Shown here in pieces: positions 36,483 to 46,185 of a stretch of DNA of 64,000 nt. Position 1 is the stretch's first letter; the number at the start of each line of letters is the position of its first letter. The notes under the pieces were generated by a model. It searched no databases, was not told the DNA's origin, and was given only the letters and a program-made list of their open reading frames with translations. The stretch comes from Vagococcus proximus. Lineage in GTDB: Bacteria; Bacillota; Bacilli; Lactobacillales; Vagococcaceae. Position numbers and translations under genes: made by a program. The stretch lies in NCBI RefSeq assembly GCF_029143285.1, contig NZ_JAPDSH010000007.1:62001-126000 (forward strand). Reading direction: 5' to 3'.

Positions 36483-38599
36483 TAGTGTTCAGCTCGACTT
36501 TGTAGAATGGAGCTTTCATAATAATTCAAGGATTGTCGTAAATGATTCGCCATACTTAACGTAATCTGACCTTTTTGATAGAGATGTTGAACAGTTTCTC
36601 GTTCGGCATCAAGAGCTTTCATATGAAATTCTTGAACAATCTTTTGATAGTCGGTACGAGATTGATTGCTTAGATTTTTAATACGATGTAGTTTATTTAA
36701 ATACTCATAAAGTTTTTGATTCACAATATGTTTATGTAAATCATAAGCCTCACATTCAGGATCTAATTCAGCTTTGTAAGCCTTTAACACACTAATTGCG
36801 CCGACGGTACTTTGTTTTTCTAATTTAACAATGGCTGTGTCACCTAAAATAGTGTCATCTTGGTGTTGGGCAGACTTTAAACGCCAGAAGGCAATATTAC
36901 TTTGTTTTCTTAGTACAAAGAATAAGCGTTTTAAAGAATTAAGCAAACCTGGTTCGAAAGCGACACGTTTGGTTTCAACAATTTTCTTATATCGACGAGC
37001 GACAACTTCTGACACTTCACCTGAATCAACAGATTTTTGAATGCCATCTTTTTCCCCTTTAATCGCAATATCTTGGACTGTTTTTTCAAGTTTGGCGTAC
37101 AAACGGTTAGTTTGTTCATCATTTTGTTCACGGTATAAGTGACGTAAACGAGATTCAAATTCTTGAATTAAGTCAGTTAAGATTAAGTAGTTTTCCGAAT
37201 GTTCTGATTCTTGTTTTAGAATAGTAATCGCATCGCGGACCATTTCTTGACGAGCCTCTAGTTCTGTTAATTTTGTAACAGAAGAAGGTTGCGTAGCATT
37301 AACTAATGCTTCATTACTTGAAGGATCATTTCCGACAAGTGGCAGGCGCTGACGTTTTTTTGTCAAGATAGGTAGGGTGATTGTTGCAACCAATAAACTG
37401 GTTAAGACAACACCACAAGCAAGCGTGACAATAAGTGAGCGTTCAATAAATGGCGTACCATCTGCTAAAAAGAACGGCATAGACATGATAGAGGCCATTG
37501 TTACAGCGCCCCGTACACCCGTAATACCTGTCATAAGAGCGGTGTTAAATGAAGGGGGTGTTAATTTATCATCATTTTTTCTAAGGTAAGTTAACCATAA
37601 GTAAATGTAAGACCACACCACGCGAACAATAAGTAAGACAAACCAGATACTTATAATGTAGAACAGGAGTGTTCCGTTGTGGATAGAAGGATTAACAATG
37701 GTTTCTCTCATCGCAATTGGAAGCTCTATTCCTAGTAGAACAAACACTAGACCGTTCAATAAGTAAACTAACATATCCCACATTTTATTCGTGATAAGTC
37801 TCGCTTCCGAATGTTGACTTCTGAAGATCGGACTTTGATTAATAGAAAGAACGCCTGCTGATACGACGGCAATAACACCAGAAGCACCGGCTACTTCATC
37901 AGCTAAAATGTAGATAATAAATGGTGTTAAAACTTGAATAGTTGTATGAAGAATAGCATCTTGTATTCCCTGTTGTACGAGGAATAATCGAATAAAGTGA
38001 ATAATCGATATAGATACGATACCGATAAGTACACCTACAAGTGACATATAAAGAAAATCACCTGTTGCCTGTGTTAATGAAAATTGGCCAGTCATAAAGG
38101 CGGCCAGAGCATATTTGAAGGCGATTAAACCACTAGCATCATTAATTAAACTTTCGCCACTAATTAAGCTGAGAATCTTTTTAGGAAGTTTAATTTGTTC
38201 CGCAATACCGTGAACAGCGACGGGATCTGTCGGTGATAGAACGGCAACAAGAGCCATAGCCAGCGCGAGCGGAACATCTGGAATAAGCCAGTGAATAAAG
38301 TAACCACCTATAACAGTTGTTAAAAGTACGAGCCAAATAGCGTAAGCAAAAATTGGAGCCTTTAAGTCCCATAATTCATTTTTAGGGAACATTTTCCCAT
38401 CATTAAACAGTAAGGGGGCAACAAATAAGAGCATAAACCAATCGGCCTCTAAATTAATATTTAGATCAAAAACTAAGGCTACAATCAATCCCACTGCGAT
38501 TTCTATTAAAGCAGTTGGGATGGATACTAAATAGTGACTAATGATATTAGAAATTACGACAAGTACTATCATTAAGATACTTGCGATTAAAACGGTCAT
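36482..38599 (-). CDS. Na+/H+ antiporter, CPA1/NhaP family
   Basis: About 705 residues: twelve or so membrane helices (1-410) and a long cytoplasmic helical tail (about 420-705). The CPA1 core segments are visible: LSPTDPVAVHGI, GESLINDASGLIAFK (the ND pair expected for cation exchange) and GVRGAVTMASI. Exchanges Na+ or K+ for H+ in pH and salt homeostasis. AGAGAGGTG lies eight bases from ATG 38599; the longest frame starts three codons earlier. The extended -10 TGCTATAAT at 38632-38640 (minus) is the likely promoter. Confidence 0.88.
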   Translation of the reverse strand: MTVLIASILMIVLVVISNIISHYLVSIPTALIEIAVGLIVALVFDLNINLEADWFMLLFVAPLLFNDGKMFPKNELWDLKAPIFAYAIWLVLLTTVIGGYFIHWLIPDVPLALAMALVAVLSPTDPVAVHGIAEQIKLPKKILSLISGESLINDASGLIAFKYALAAFMTGQFSLTQATGDFLYMSLVGVLIGIVSISIIHFIRLFLVQQGIQDAILHTTIQVLTPFIIYILADEVAGASGVIAVVSAGVLSINQSPIFRSQHSEARLITNKMWDMLVYLLNGLVFVLLGIELPIAMRETIVNPSIHNGTLLFYIISIWFVLLIVRVVWSYIYLWLTYLRKNDDKLTPPSFNTALMTGITGVRGAVTMASIMSMPFFLADGTPFIERSLIVTLACGVVLTSLLVATITLPILTKKRQRLPLVGNDPSSNEALVNATQPSSVTKLTELEARQEMVRDAITILKQESEHSENYLILTDLIQEFESRLRHLYREQNDEQTNRLYAKLEKTVQDIAIKGEKDGIQKSVDSGEVSEVVARRYKKIVETKRVAFEPGLLNSLKRLFFVLRKQSNIAFWRLKSAQHQDDTILGDTAIVKLEKQSTVGAISVLKAYKAELDPECEAYDLHKHIVNQKLYEYLNKLHRIKNLSNQSRTDYQKIVQEFHMKALDAERETVQHLYQKGQITLSMANHLRQSLNYYESSILQSRAEH

Positions 38600-38718
38600 A
38601 CACATCACCTCTCTAATAAGTTTCTTCTATTATTATAGCAAAAAAATTATAAGATAACTAAAAATAAATACAAAAGTTTTAATCATTAGTAAAAACTTAT
38701 AGCGATGTAAAAAAAGAC

Positions 38719-38747
38719 TTGTCTTTATTTATAGAATTAGGGATACT
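38719..38747 (+). promoter_or_regulatory. Promoter of the YrvL-like gene
   Basis: -35 TTGTCT, 17-base spacer, -10 GATACT. Confidence 0.5.
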
Positions 38748-38775
38748 ATAGGATGGAGAGAAAGTAGGGAGACGA

Positions 38776-39201
38776 ATGAAGAATAAACTAAAGGGTGGGC
38801 TAGGAATAGTACTTATAGTGTTTATTATCGCAATTTTTGGTATGCTTCTTGTTGGCGCAATTGGGGGATTATTAAAACTATTAGGAATTCAAACTGTTTC
38901 AACGATGAGTTTAATTGGGTTTCTTTTACTATATATAGCTATAACATGGACACTTGATGCTATTCTAGATGTTACAATTAGAGCGAGTTGTCGGGCATTT
39001 CAAGTACCCGTTAACAAAGGCTTTTTCTTTTTTATTGTCAGTGATTTTTTATTAGAAATCCTAGTGTTGAAGGTGTTAGATAGTTTAATGACAAGCATTG
39101 TCGTCCCTGATGCAACAGCTATTTTGTTTGCAACATGTGGAACTGTTTTAACCGTGTTGATTGAAAAAAAAGAAGGCGAATGGGTTCATGTGGAATCGTA
39201 A
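38776..39201 (+). CDS. Small membrane protein, YrvL-like
   Basis: 141 residues with four hydrophobic helices (about 8-33, 42-62, 80-98, 106-127). Size, topology and the LDAILDVTIRASCRAFQVP segment recall the YrvL family, described as a membrane regulator in Bacillus; the match is tentative. AGGGAG precedes ATG. It lies upstream of rlmN, which has its own promoter. Confidence 0.55.
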   Translation: MKNKLKGGLGIVLIVFIIAIFGMLLVGAIGGLLKLLGIQTVSTMSLIGFLLLYIAITWTLDAILDVTIRASCRAFQVPVNKGFFFFIVSDFLLEILVLKVLDSLMTSIVVPDATAILFATCGTVLTVLIEKKEGEWVHVES

Positions 39202-39214
39202 GTGAACATAGTCA

Positions 39215-39243
39215 TTGCCAAGCTATTTAATTTACGCTATAGT
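39215..39243 (+). promoter_or_regulatory. Promoter of rlmN
   Basis: -35 TTGCCA, 17-base spacer, -10 TATAGT. Confidence 0.65.
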
Positions 39244-39278
39244 ATCAAAGAGAGACGAAACAGAAATGAGGAAACAGC

Positions 39279-40355
39279 ATGACGAAGCAGTCGATATATG
39301 GTATGACTCAAGACAACCTAAAAGCATGGTTTGAAGAGCATGGAGAAAAGAAATTTAGAGCAACACAGGTGTGGGATTGGTTGTATATAAAACGTGTCCG
39401 CACATTCGAAGAGATGAGTAATTTATCTAAAAAAACAATTGATTTATTAACTGAAAATTTTGATATGAGTCCACTTAATCAAGTAGTGGTTCAAGAATCA
39501 AAGGACGGTACGATTAAGTACCTATTCCAACTAGAAGATAAAAATATGATTGAAACGGTATTAATGCGCCACGAATATGGCTTATCTGTTTGTGTCACAA
39601 CACAAGTTGGGTGTAATATTGGCTGTACATTCTGTGCCAGTGGGTTATTAACAAAACAACGTGATTTATCAGCAGGTGAAATTGTTGCACAAATTATGCA
39701 AGTTCAATTCTTCTTAGATGAACGTGGAGACGGTGAACGTGTGAGTCACATTGTTGTAATGGGTATCGGTGAACCATTTGATAACTATGACAATGTGATT
39801 GACTTCCTATACATTGTGAATGATAAAAATGGACTAGGTATTGGAGCGCGTCATATGACAGTTTCTACAAGTGGTCTAATTCCTAAAATTTATGATTTCG
39901 CAGATAATGGCTTGCAAGTTAATTTAGCGATTTCATTACATGCACCAAACAATGAGGTTAGAACATCAATTATGCGTATTAACCGCAGTAACCCTGTTGA
40001 GAAATTAATGGATGCTGTAGATTATTATTTGGAAAAAACAAACCGTCGTATTACATTTGAATACATCATGTTATCTAATGTAAATGATCGACCAGAGCAT
40101 GCACGTCAACTAGCTGAGTTGTTAAAAGATAAGAAGAAATTAACGTATGTTAACTTAATTCCTTATAATCCAGTAAGTGAGCACGATCAATACAGCCGTA
40201 GTACACGTGAAGACGTGATGGCTTTCTATGATATCTTAAATAAAAAAGGTGTTAACTGTGTCGTTCGTAAAGAACAAGGAACGGATATTGATGCGGCTTG
40301 TGGTCAATTACGTAGTAAACAAATTAAGAAAAAAGAACGTCCAAAACGTTCATAA
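39279..40355 (+). CDS. rlmN: Dual-specificity 23S rRNA/tRNA adenine C2-methyltransferase
   Basis: 358 residues. Radical-SAM motif CNIGCTFC near 112, the [15 protein letters not shown] segment near 165, and a C-terminal catalytic cysteine in [19 protein letters not shown]. It methylates A2503 of 23S rRNA and A37 of some tRNAs. GAGGAAAC precedes ATG. A terminator follows. Confidence 0.94.
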   Translation: MTKQSIYGMTQDNLKAWFEEHGEKKFRATQVWDWLYIKRVRTFEEMSNLSKKTIDLLTENFDMSPLNQVVVQESKDGTIKYLFQLEDKNMIETVLMRHEYGLSVCVTTQVGCNIGCTFCASGLLTKQRDLSAGEIVAQIMQVQFFLDERGDGERVSHIVVMGIGEPFDNYDNVIDFLYIVNDKNGLGIGARHMTVSTSGLIPKIYDFADNGLQVNLAISLHAPNNEVRTSIMRINRSNPVEKLMDAVDYYLEKTNRRITFEYIMLSNVNDRPEHARQLAELLKDKKKLTYVNLIPYNPVSEHDQYSRSTREDVMAFYDILNKKGVNCVVRKEQGTDIDAACGQLRSKQIKKKERPKRS

Positions 40356-40361
40356 GAATAA

Positions 40362-40397
40362 AAAAACTTCAACCATCATATCATGGTTGAAGTTTTT
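40362..40397. terminator. Bidirectional terminator between rlmN and the Nudix gene
   Basis: Stem AAACTTCAACCAT / ATGGTTGAAGTTT, loop CATATC, with A and T runs. Confidence 0.83.
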
Positions 40398-40400
40398 TGT

Positions 40401-41222
40401 TTATTCAGCTAAAGGTTTTAAACGATAAATCTTAGATGGTCGTCCAATCCCAGTGGCTCGTTGACCGATTTCTTCTAAGTGTGGAAGCAAAGCTTTTTTA
40501 AAGTTTGAATGGTCAATCGCTTTAAAATCAAGGCCTAAAAATTTAGCAAATACTTTGCGAGCTTCTGCTACTGAGAAATCATCACCCAGAACTTGTAAAA
40601 CTTTAGGTTCATGATACATTTTGTTTAAAACACGGTTGAAAGCCTTTAAAATAATTTGATCATGGTCAAAGGCTAAGGTCTCTTTACCGATAGATTGGTT
40701 AGTTTCTAAATCTAAAACAATGGCATCATGTTCATCATTTTCAAGTTTCAATAAATTATCTTCACGTTTGAAGGTAAACCATTTAGCCGCTTTAGCATCG
40801 TCACCAGCAAATAATGGCTCTTCACCAATAAAAGCAAGGTAACTTACTGTAATAACCCAGCCACGTGGGTCACGATTCGGGGTACTAAAGGTGTGAAGTT
40901 GTTCGATGTTTTCATGAGTAATAGCGACACCAGTCTCTTCTTGTGTTTCTCTGATGCAACTTTCTTCAGTAGATTCGCCGCGTTCTACAAAGCCTCCGGG
41001 AAGTGCCCATGAGTATTGGTAAGGATGGGTGTTACGTTGGATAAGTAAAATTTTCAGTTCATCATCTTTACGGTTATAACAAAGTAAGACATTGTCGATC
41101 GTAACAGATGGTGTGTCGTATGTCGGTAAATCTTGTTCAGCGTACCAAGTTAAGAACTCTTCTTCGGTCGCTTGACTTTCGTAGTAGTGTTTTTCCGCTT
41201 CTTTAGAAGGAAAGTCTTTCAT
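40401..41222 (-). CDS. Nudix hydrolase with C-terminal winged helix (NrtR-like)
   Basis: About 273 residues. The N-terminal domain has a complete Nudix box (GFVERGE then RETQEETG, near 80-102). The C-terminal 90 residues form a winged-helix segment ending GIGRPSKIYRLKPLAE. This fusion is the NrtR layout, an NAD-metabolism repressor that senses ADP-ribose. The catalytic residues are intact, so hydrolase activity may remain. No NAD gene is adjacent. ATG 41222 is preferred because the upstream ATG lies within the Shine-Dalgarno GAAAGGATGG. Confidence 0.8.
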   Translation of the reverse strand: MKDFPSKEAEKHYYESQATEEEFLTWYAEQDLPTYDTPSVTIDNVLLCYNRKDDELKILLIQRNTHPYQYSWALPGGFVERGESTEESCIRETQEETGVAITHENIEQLHTFSTPNRDPRGWVITVSYLAFIGEEPLFAGDDAKAAKWFTFKREDNLLKLENDEHDAIVLDLETNQSIGKETLAFDHDQIILKAFNRVLNKMYHEPKVLQVLGDDFSVAEARKVFAKFLGLDFKAIDHSNFKKALLPHLEEIGQRATGIGRPSKIYRLKPLAE

Positions 41223-41325
41223 AAAGACAACCATCCTTTCGTTTAATAGTTAGTATCATTGTAACAGAAAACTGTAGTCGGTTAAACTCCTTTAAGACGA
41301 TAATCCGCGTAATAAAATGGACAAA

Positions 41326-41356
41326 AAAATAAGACCTTTAAGGTCTTATTTTTATT
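41326..41356 (-). terminator. Terminator of gloA
   Basis: Palindrome AAATAAGACCTT/AAGGTCTTATTT, followed by a T-run on the minus strand. Confidence 0.75.
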
Positions 41357-41726
41357 TGTAGCGAATGACTTCGATTTTATAACCATCAGGGTCCACGATA
41401 AAGTAATATGATGGTGGAACGCCAGGGAGTGCTTTTAAGTCAGTAACGTCAAAGCCAGCCGCTTTATGCTTAGCATGTAGGCCTTCTAAATCTTCAGAGG
41501 CGATGGCAATATGACCGTAACCATTTCCTAAATCATAGCCTTCATGTCCATAATTATAAGTTAACTCTAATTCGTAATCATCACCAGGTAATGTTAGGTA
41601 AACTAAGGTGAATTTGTGTTCTAGGAAATCACGACGGTTTGTTTCTTCAAAATCAAAAGCATCTTGGTAAAATTTAACGGATGCTTCTAAATCTTTAACG
41701 CGCACGCATGTGTGTGCCATTTTCAT
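41352..41726 (-). CDS. gloA: Lactoylglutathione lyase (glyoxalase I)
   Basis: 124 residues, a two-module vicinal-oxygen-chelate fold. Metal ligands are visible: His5 (AHTCVRV), Glu in YELELTYNYG (near 56), His in GYGHIAI (near 73) and Glu in YKIEVIRY (near 120). It detoxifies methylglyoxal, probably with a non-glutathione thiol or glutathione depending on the host. AAAGGATG precedes ATG. Confidence 0.9.
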   Translation of the reverse strand: MKMAHTCVRVKDLEASVKFYQDAFDFEETNRRDFLEHKFTLVYLTLPGDDYELELTYNYGHEGYDLGNGYGHIAIASEDLEGLHAKHKAAGFDVTDLKALPGVPPSYYFIVDPDGYKIEVIRYK

Positions 41727-41785
41727 AATGTATCATCCTTTCATGTTTAGCGTAAGATAATTGTAGCATAGAAAAAGTGAAGCCT

Positions 41786-43162
41786 CTAGTTTTCAGTCTG
41801 ATGCTTAGAAGGTACTACGACTTGTCCATTTAAAAGGTGAGCTTGAAAGTCTTTAAGACTGTCTGAAAATAAAGAACTTCCAGAATCATCTAACATTTCT
41901 TTAGGGAAGAAGAAACGCTCATCTCCGTGGGTCTGTCCTGCTAAGGCAGCAACTAAGGCACTAGCTTTTGATAATTCTACTAGAGAACCATCCTTTTGCA
42001 TCAGTTCAATCTGAGTGCGATTTTTAGTTTGATTCGGTCGATAAAAATCATAAGGTAAGTCGTAGCTAGTGTTAACGGCTGTGTATGATTTTGAATTAAA
42101 GCCTACAGTTTCAATTAAACGAGTCATTTCTGTTAAAAGGTGTTTGTCCTGTTCAGGATTAGTCCGTACTGATTTTAATGGTTTCCTATTCAAAAAACGA
42201 GCAGCTAAGTCGCTGAGAATAGGGTCACTATCGTCCAACCACATTGTAAAGTAAGTGTTTAGTACACCGTCATCTAATTTTAAATAATCTTCCAAAGTAT
42301 AGTTGTTTTCAAAAAAAGGAACGAGAAGACCGGCTTGTTTTTGGTGGTAAGTGTGATCATGTTCGTGTAAATAAGTACCACGCTTTAAGAGATGATCTAA
42401 AATAATTTCCATGCCCCTAGAAACAGGGTGAAAATAAACTTGCATATACATTTGATAACGGCTCACAATATAATCCTCAACGGAATGCATCCCATTAGCC
42501 AGGAAGGTAATGCCGTTTTTATAAGGCCGAATAATACGTAAGATACGCGTTAAATCAAAGGTGCCGTATTGAATACCAGTAAAATAAGCATCGCGTAATA
42601 GATAATCCATCCGATCTGCATCAATTTGACTAGAAATCATCTGTACAACTTGTGGATTAGGATAGGTCTTCTGAATCACACTGGCTACTTTTTCAGGAAA
42701 CCCTTCTTCTACTTTATTAAGGATTTGAAAAATTTCAGTTTCTGGTGATGTTAAAATTTGTACCGTGATATCTTCATGGTTAGTATCAAATATTCCTTCA
42801 AAAGTATGAGAGTAAGGTCCATGTCCAACATCATGAAGTAGAGCAGCACATAATGTGACAAGTCGTTCAGCATCATCCCACCCATTTTCAGGGTCTTTTT
42901 CAATAGAATAGTTTTGTTCAAAGAGGTCACAGATTTGTTGTGTGATTTCATAAACGCCCAAAGAGTGTCCGAAACGACTGTGTTCACCGCCGTGGAAGGT
43001 CAGAGAAGTTGTTCCCAGTTGTTTAATTCGACGTAGTCGTTGGAATTCTTTTGAGTTGATTAGGTCAAGAACAACTTGATGGCTAACGTGAATGTCATCA
43101 TGTACAGGATCCCGAAAGACTTTTTCAATCGGTAAACGCTGCTCCTTATAAGGTGTCATCAT
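41786..43162 (-). CDS. HD-domain phosphohydrolase (YwfO-like)
   Basis: 458 residues. The HD metal site is complete: HSRFGHSLGV (near 60), LLHDVGHGPYSH (near 110) and an Asp in IDADRMDYLLRDAYFTG (near 185). This matches the dNTP triphosphohydrolase-like YwfO family. Its Shine-Dalgarno GGAAGG lies within the end of the upstream lipL-like gene, so the two are co-transcribed. In Bacillus ywfO and lipL (ywfL) are also near neighbours. Nucleotide triphosphohydrolase activity is inferred. Confidence 0.87.
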   Translation of the reverse strand: MMTPYKEQRLPIEKVFRDPVHDDIHVSHQVVLDLINSKEFQRLRRIKQLGTTSLTFHGGEHSRFGHSLGVYEITQQICDLFEQNYSIEKDPENGWDDAERLVTLCAALLHDVGHGPYSHTFEGIFDTNHEDITVQILTSPETEIFQILNKVEEGFPEKVASVIQKTYPNPQVVQMISSQIDADRMDYLLRDAYFTGIQYGTFDLTRILRIIRPYKNGITFLANGMHSVEDYIVSRYQMYMQVYFHPVSRGMEIILDHLLKRGTYLHEHDHTYHQKQAGLLVPFFENNYTLEDYLKLDDGVLNTYFTMWLDDSDPILSDLAARFLNRKPLKSVRTNPEQDKHLLTEMTRLIETVGFNSKSYTAVNTSYDLPYDFYRPNQTKNRTQIELMQKDGSLVELSKASALVAALAGQTHGDERFFFPKEMLDDSGSSLFSDSLKDFQAHLLNGQVVVPSKHQTEN

Positions 43163-43166
43163 AGTG

Positions 43167-44021
43167 TTAATTTCCTTCCATTAGTTCTGTAATAGGTAAA
43201 TTTCTTTTTTGCATGTTGGCGACAAATTTTTGAAAGTCGTCGTACGTATTTGTTTCATCTAGATAAGCTTGGAATGAATAAGGCGCAACATTTGCTTTAA
43301 AAATAAACTCGCTCGCTGCAATTAGACGGGCTTTGACATCGTCAGTGGTTAAGTCAGTTTGAAATAAATCAGACAATGTAGCCATTGAGCTGGGGTCTAA
43401 GTCGGGATAGCCATTTGTACCGAAGTCTTCTTTTAACCCTTTTTTATAAAAATGTTTAACTAGTTCTCCGCGGTCGGATTGAGGACCTGAGACGCTTAAA
43501 TAGATCATAACAGCAATACCATTTCCGATACGACGCTGTGAGATACCCGCAAATTTCTTGTCACCAATACTCAAATCGTAGTCTCCGGGACAATAAGATT
43601 GAGCAATTTCTTTGGCTTCAATGGGTTGTTTGAAATCAGAGAATGCAATTGAAATAATTTCTTTCATCATCTCGTACGCATCGGGCACACTTTTCTTATT
43701 ATCAGGATCATTAGGAATGATAAATGAAAAGTTTAGGATGCCATCATCTGATACGACAGCTAGCCCACCAGAGTTACGTGCTAAAAAATTATAGTCAGCT
43801 TCTTTAAAGACTGTTAGTCCCTCTTTTAAAAAAGGAAGTCTGGTATCTTTCATCCCTAAAATTACAGTAGGGTTGGTTTGCCAAAAGTGAATAAAAGAAT
43901 GGTGTAATTTATCGGCTTGTCTGATAAATAAATCAGTAGCCGCAAATGGGGCAAGTGCTCCTAAAAGGTTATCATGTGGTTGGTCCAATAAAATAAGATT
44001 GGATGGTTGTGTTAGTATCAT
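43167..44021 (-). CDS. lipL: Octanoyl-[GcvH]:protein N-octanoyltransferase LipL-like
   Basis: 284 residues, lipoate-ligase/octanoyltransferase fold. Key segments are RNSGGLAVVSDDGILNFS (near 82) and SYCPGDYDLSIGDKKFAG (near 146), with the cysteine that is the nucleophile in Bacillus LipL and the conserved lysine. LipL moves octanoyl from GcvH to E2 domains. A plain lipoate-protein ligase would lack this cysteine, so LipL is preferred. ATG is preceded by GAGG at 11 bases. The promoter likely lies near TATAAT on the minus strand at about 44080. Confidence 0.82.
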   Translation of the reverse strand: MILTQPSNLILLDQPHDNLLGALAPFAATDLFIRQADKLHHSFIHFWQTNPTVILGMKDTRLPFLKEGLTVFKEADYNFLARNSGGLAVVSDDGILNFSFIIPNDPDNKKSVPDAYEMMKEIISIAFSDFKQPIEAKEIAQSYCPGDYDLSIGDKKFAGISQRRIGNGIAVMIYLSVSGPQSDRGELVKHFYKKGLKEDFGTNGYPDLDPSSMATLSDLFQTDLTTDDVKARLIAASEFIFKANVAPYSFQAYLDETNTYDDFQKFVANMQKRNLPITELMEGN

Positions 44022-44203
44022 GGGGTATTAACCTCGTCTTTCATTGAAAGTAAGTGTTGATTTATTTTATCTCTTTTCCTATTATATACGATTTTAAAAG
44101 GAAATGTGACTATCTGGCTTTAGAGAATTAAAATAAGAAAACTTGAAACTATTGGCAAAAGACTATAAGATAAGAAAGAAGAAAAAAGTAGAGGATGACA
44201 ACT

Positions 44204-44644
44204 ATGAAAAATGGAAACCCGATTAACATAAAACTAGCAACAACAGTCGTACAAGAAGGAACAGAAGAAAAACATAACTTTGATGTGGCTGGCTTTTCAG
44301 TAGAAAAAGGCGGACATACTTACTTACGGTATGAAGAAACACATCAAGTAGAAGGTAACCAACTAACAGTCCCTGTGACAATTAAATTAGCAAGTGACGG
44401 TATGGTTCATCTAACACGTACGGCAGCAGGTCAACGCATGAAATTTGTCTTTTCAGAAGTAGAACCAACGATTACACATTACGCGACACCTTATGGCATG
44501 ATGCCGTTAATGGTAAAAACAATTGCAATGAGACGTTCTGTAGAAAATGAGGGAACAAGCGGCACTTTAGTTGTAGATTATGAATTATATCAAGATGAAG
44601 AAAAAGTAGGCGATTATAATTTAAACCTAGTTTTTTCAAAATAA
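44204..44644 (+). CDS. DUF1934-family beta-barrel protein (YwiB-like)
   Basis: 146 residues, predicted lipocalin-like barrel. Segments HTYLRYEET, MVHLTRTAAGQRMKFVF and GTLVVDYELYQD fit YwiB/DUF1934. Function unknown. In Bacillus ywiB is close to rpoE, as here. ATG 44204 has GAGGATGA upstream; the 44195 ATG overlaps that Shine-Dalgarno. Confidence 0.82.
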   Translation: MKNGNPINIKLATTVVQEGTEEKHNFDVAGFSVEKGGHTYLRYEETHQVEGNQLTVPVTIKLASDGMVHLTRTAAGQRMKFVFSEVEPTITHYATPYGMMPLMVKTIAMRRSVENEGTSGTLVVDYELYQDEEKVGDYNLNLVFSK

Positions 44645-44683
44645 GAAAATCGCATTAAAATAGGATAAAAATACAAGTTTTAA

Positions 44684-44713
44684 TTGCATTTTATCCTCAA
44701 ACTATTGTATGAT
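44684..44713 (+). promoter_or_regulatory. Promoter of rpoE with overlapping stem-loop
   Basis: -35 TTGCAT, 18-base spacer, -10 TATGAT. An inverted repeat GGATAAAA/TTTTATCC (44663-44696) spans the -35. The -10 covers the ATG at 44709, so that ATG cannot be the rpoE start. Confidence 0.65.
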
Positions 44714-44744
44714 AAAGAGTAGACTACGAAAGGACGTGTGCCGT

Positions 44745-45344
44745 TTGGAAATAAAAGCTTTTGAAGGTGTCATTAAAGAAGAATTATCAATGATTGAAGT
44801 AGCACATGCTATTTTAGAACAACGTGGAGATGTTATGGACTTCTCTGATTTAGTTAACCAAATCCAAAATTATTTAGGTAAAGCAGATAGTGAAATCCGT
44901 GAAAACTTACCACAATTTTATACAGATTTAAATATTGATGGTAGTTTTATCTCATTAGGAGAAAATCGTTGGGGATTACGTTCATGGTACCCAATCGACT
45001 CTATCGATGAAGAAGTATCTCACTTAGGTGAAGACGAAGATGAAGATGCTCCTCGTCGTAAAAAACGTAAAAAAGTAAATGCATTCCTAGATATGAATGA
45101 TGAAAATGCGATTGACTACAACGATGATGATCCGGAAGATGCAGATTTAGTTGCTGATGACGATACGGATTACATTGATGACGAAGACGATGAAGAAGAA
45201 GAAATCGCAGAGTACAATAAAGATTTATCTGAAATTGGTGCGGACACTGATGACGATGAAGAAGAAACAAACATTGAAGATCAATTAACTATCGTTGATG
45301 AAGATGATATTGATTATGACGATACAGATGAAGACGAAGAGTAA
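44745..45344 (+). CDS. rpoE: RNA polymerase delta subunit
   Basis: 200 residues from a TTG start: M-E-I-K-A-F-E-G..., the expected enterococcal-type N-terminus, with AAAGGA ten bases upstream. Residues 1-90 form the globular HARE-HTH domain ([27 protein letters not shown]). The rest is an extremely acidic disordered tail (mostly D/E), typical of delta. It displaces nucleic acids from RNA polymerase and helps recycling. The in-frame ATG at 44709 is rejected because it lies in the promoter. Confidence 0.93.
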   Translation: MEIKAFEGVIKEELSMIEVAHAILEQRGDVMDFSDLVNQIQNYLGKADSEIRENLPQFYTDLNIDGSFISLGENRWGLRSWYPIDSIDEEVSHLGEDEDEDAPRRKKRKKVNAFLDMNDENAIDYNDDDPEDADLVADDDTDYIDDEDDEEEEIAEYNKDLSEIGADTDDDEEETNIEDQLTIVDEDDIDYDDTDEDEE

Positions 45345-45351
45345 AAGTTTT

Positions 45352-45382
45352 AAAGCCTAGCTGAAAATGCTAGGCTTTTTTT
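45352..45382 (+). terminator. Terminator of rpoE
   Basis: Stem AAAGCCTAGC / GCTAGGCTTT followed by TTTT. Confidence 0.83.
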
Positions 45383-45411
45383 GCGTACTTTTATTAAAAG
45401 GGGGAGGGAAG

Positions 45412-46086
45412 ATGTTTGAACGAGTTAATAGATTATTGGTTAAAGAAAAAATAGGGCTAGGGATTGTTAGTTTTTTTTTACTATTAGGAGTATCTTTTAT
45501 GGGATATAAGCTAGTCCACCATCTAGATAATGGCTCAATATCTGTTGATGTTACTAAGGAAACACTATGGCAAGATGATGGAAAGTCAACTAAAGATAGT
45601 AATGAGGAAAGTGAGCCAACTGAAACAGAGCACCCCACGACGTTGTATGCGGACATTAAAAGTGCTGTACAACATCCAGGCATTTACAAAATTGAAGATA
45701 ACATGCGCGTGAATGATTTGGTAGAGTTAGCTGGTGGAATTTTGAAAGAGGCAGATGACAAACAGGTTAATTTTGCAAAAATTGTAACGGATCAAGCTGT
45801 TATTTATATACCTAAAAAAGGGGAAGAGATACCAATAACGCTATCTGAAAATCAAGAAAATAAGAAGGGAGAAGATGAAGGTGAGGCAAGTGGAGGAAAG
45901 GTAAATATTAATACGGCAACAAAAGAAATATTACAGACAGTATCAGGTATCGGCGAAAAAAAAGCTGAGGCCATATTAACATTCAGAGAGGAAAATGGAA
46001 GTTTTAAAACAGTTGATGATTTGAAGAATGTATCAGGTATAGGTGAAAAAACAGTTGAGAAACTTAAAGAAGAATTGACAGTCTAA
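45412..46086 (+). CDS. comEA: Competence protein ComEA (DNA receptor)
   Basis: 224 residues. N-terminal membrane anchor (about 18-38), SLBB domain (about 80-140: ADIKSAVQHPGIYKI) and a C-terminal double helix-hairpin-helix (VNINTATKEIL, VSGIGEKKAEAIL, VSGIGEKTVEKLK). It binds double-stranded DNA outside the membrane during transformation. ATG 45412 behind GGGAGGG is preferred to a start inside the rpoE terminator. Confidence 0.92.
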   Translation: MFERVNRLLVKEKIGLGIVSFFLLLGVSFMGYKLVHHLDNGSISVDVTKETLWQDDGKSTKDSNEESEPTETEHPTTLYADIKSAVQHPGIYKIEDNMRVNDLVELAGGILKEADDKQVNFAKIVTDQAVIYIPKKGEEIPITLSENQENKKGEDEGEASGGKVNINTATKEILQTVSGIGEKKAEAILTFREENGSFKTVDDLKNVSGIGEKTVEKLKEELTV

Positions 46087-46185
46087 ATTATAAAGAAAGG
46101 GTTGGATTAAGTGAATATAAGTTGCCAGTACACCTAGATAAGCTTTACAATAGAGATATTAAACTAAAAAGGATAGGTGAGAATA

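Noticed and set aside
44709-44744. Upstream ATG as rpoE start
   Set aside because: It overlaps the -10 TATGAT. The TTG at 44745 has a Shine-Dalgarno and gives the usual family N-terminus.
45001-45270. Minus-strand His/Leu-rich ORF
   Set aside because: Complement of the Asp/Glu-rich tail of rpoE; an artefact of codon bias.
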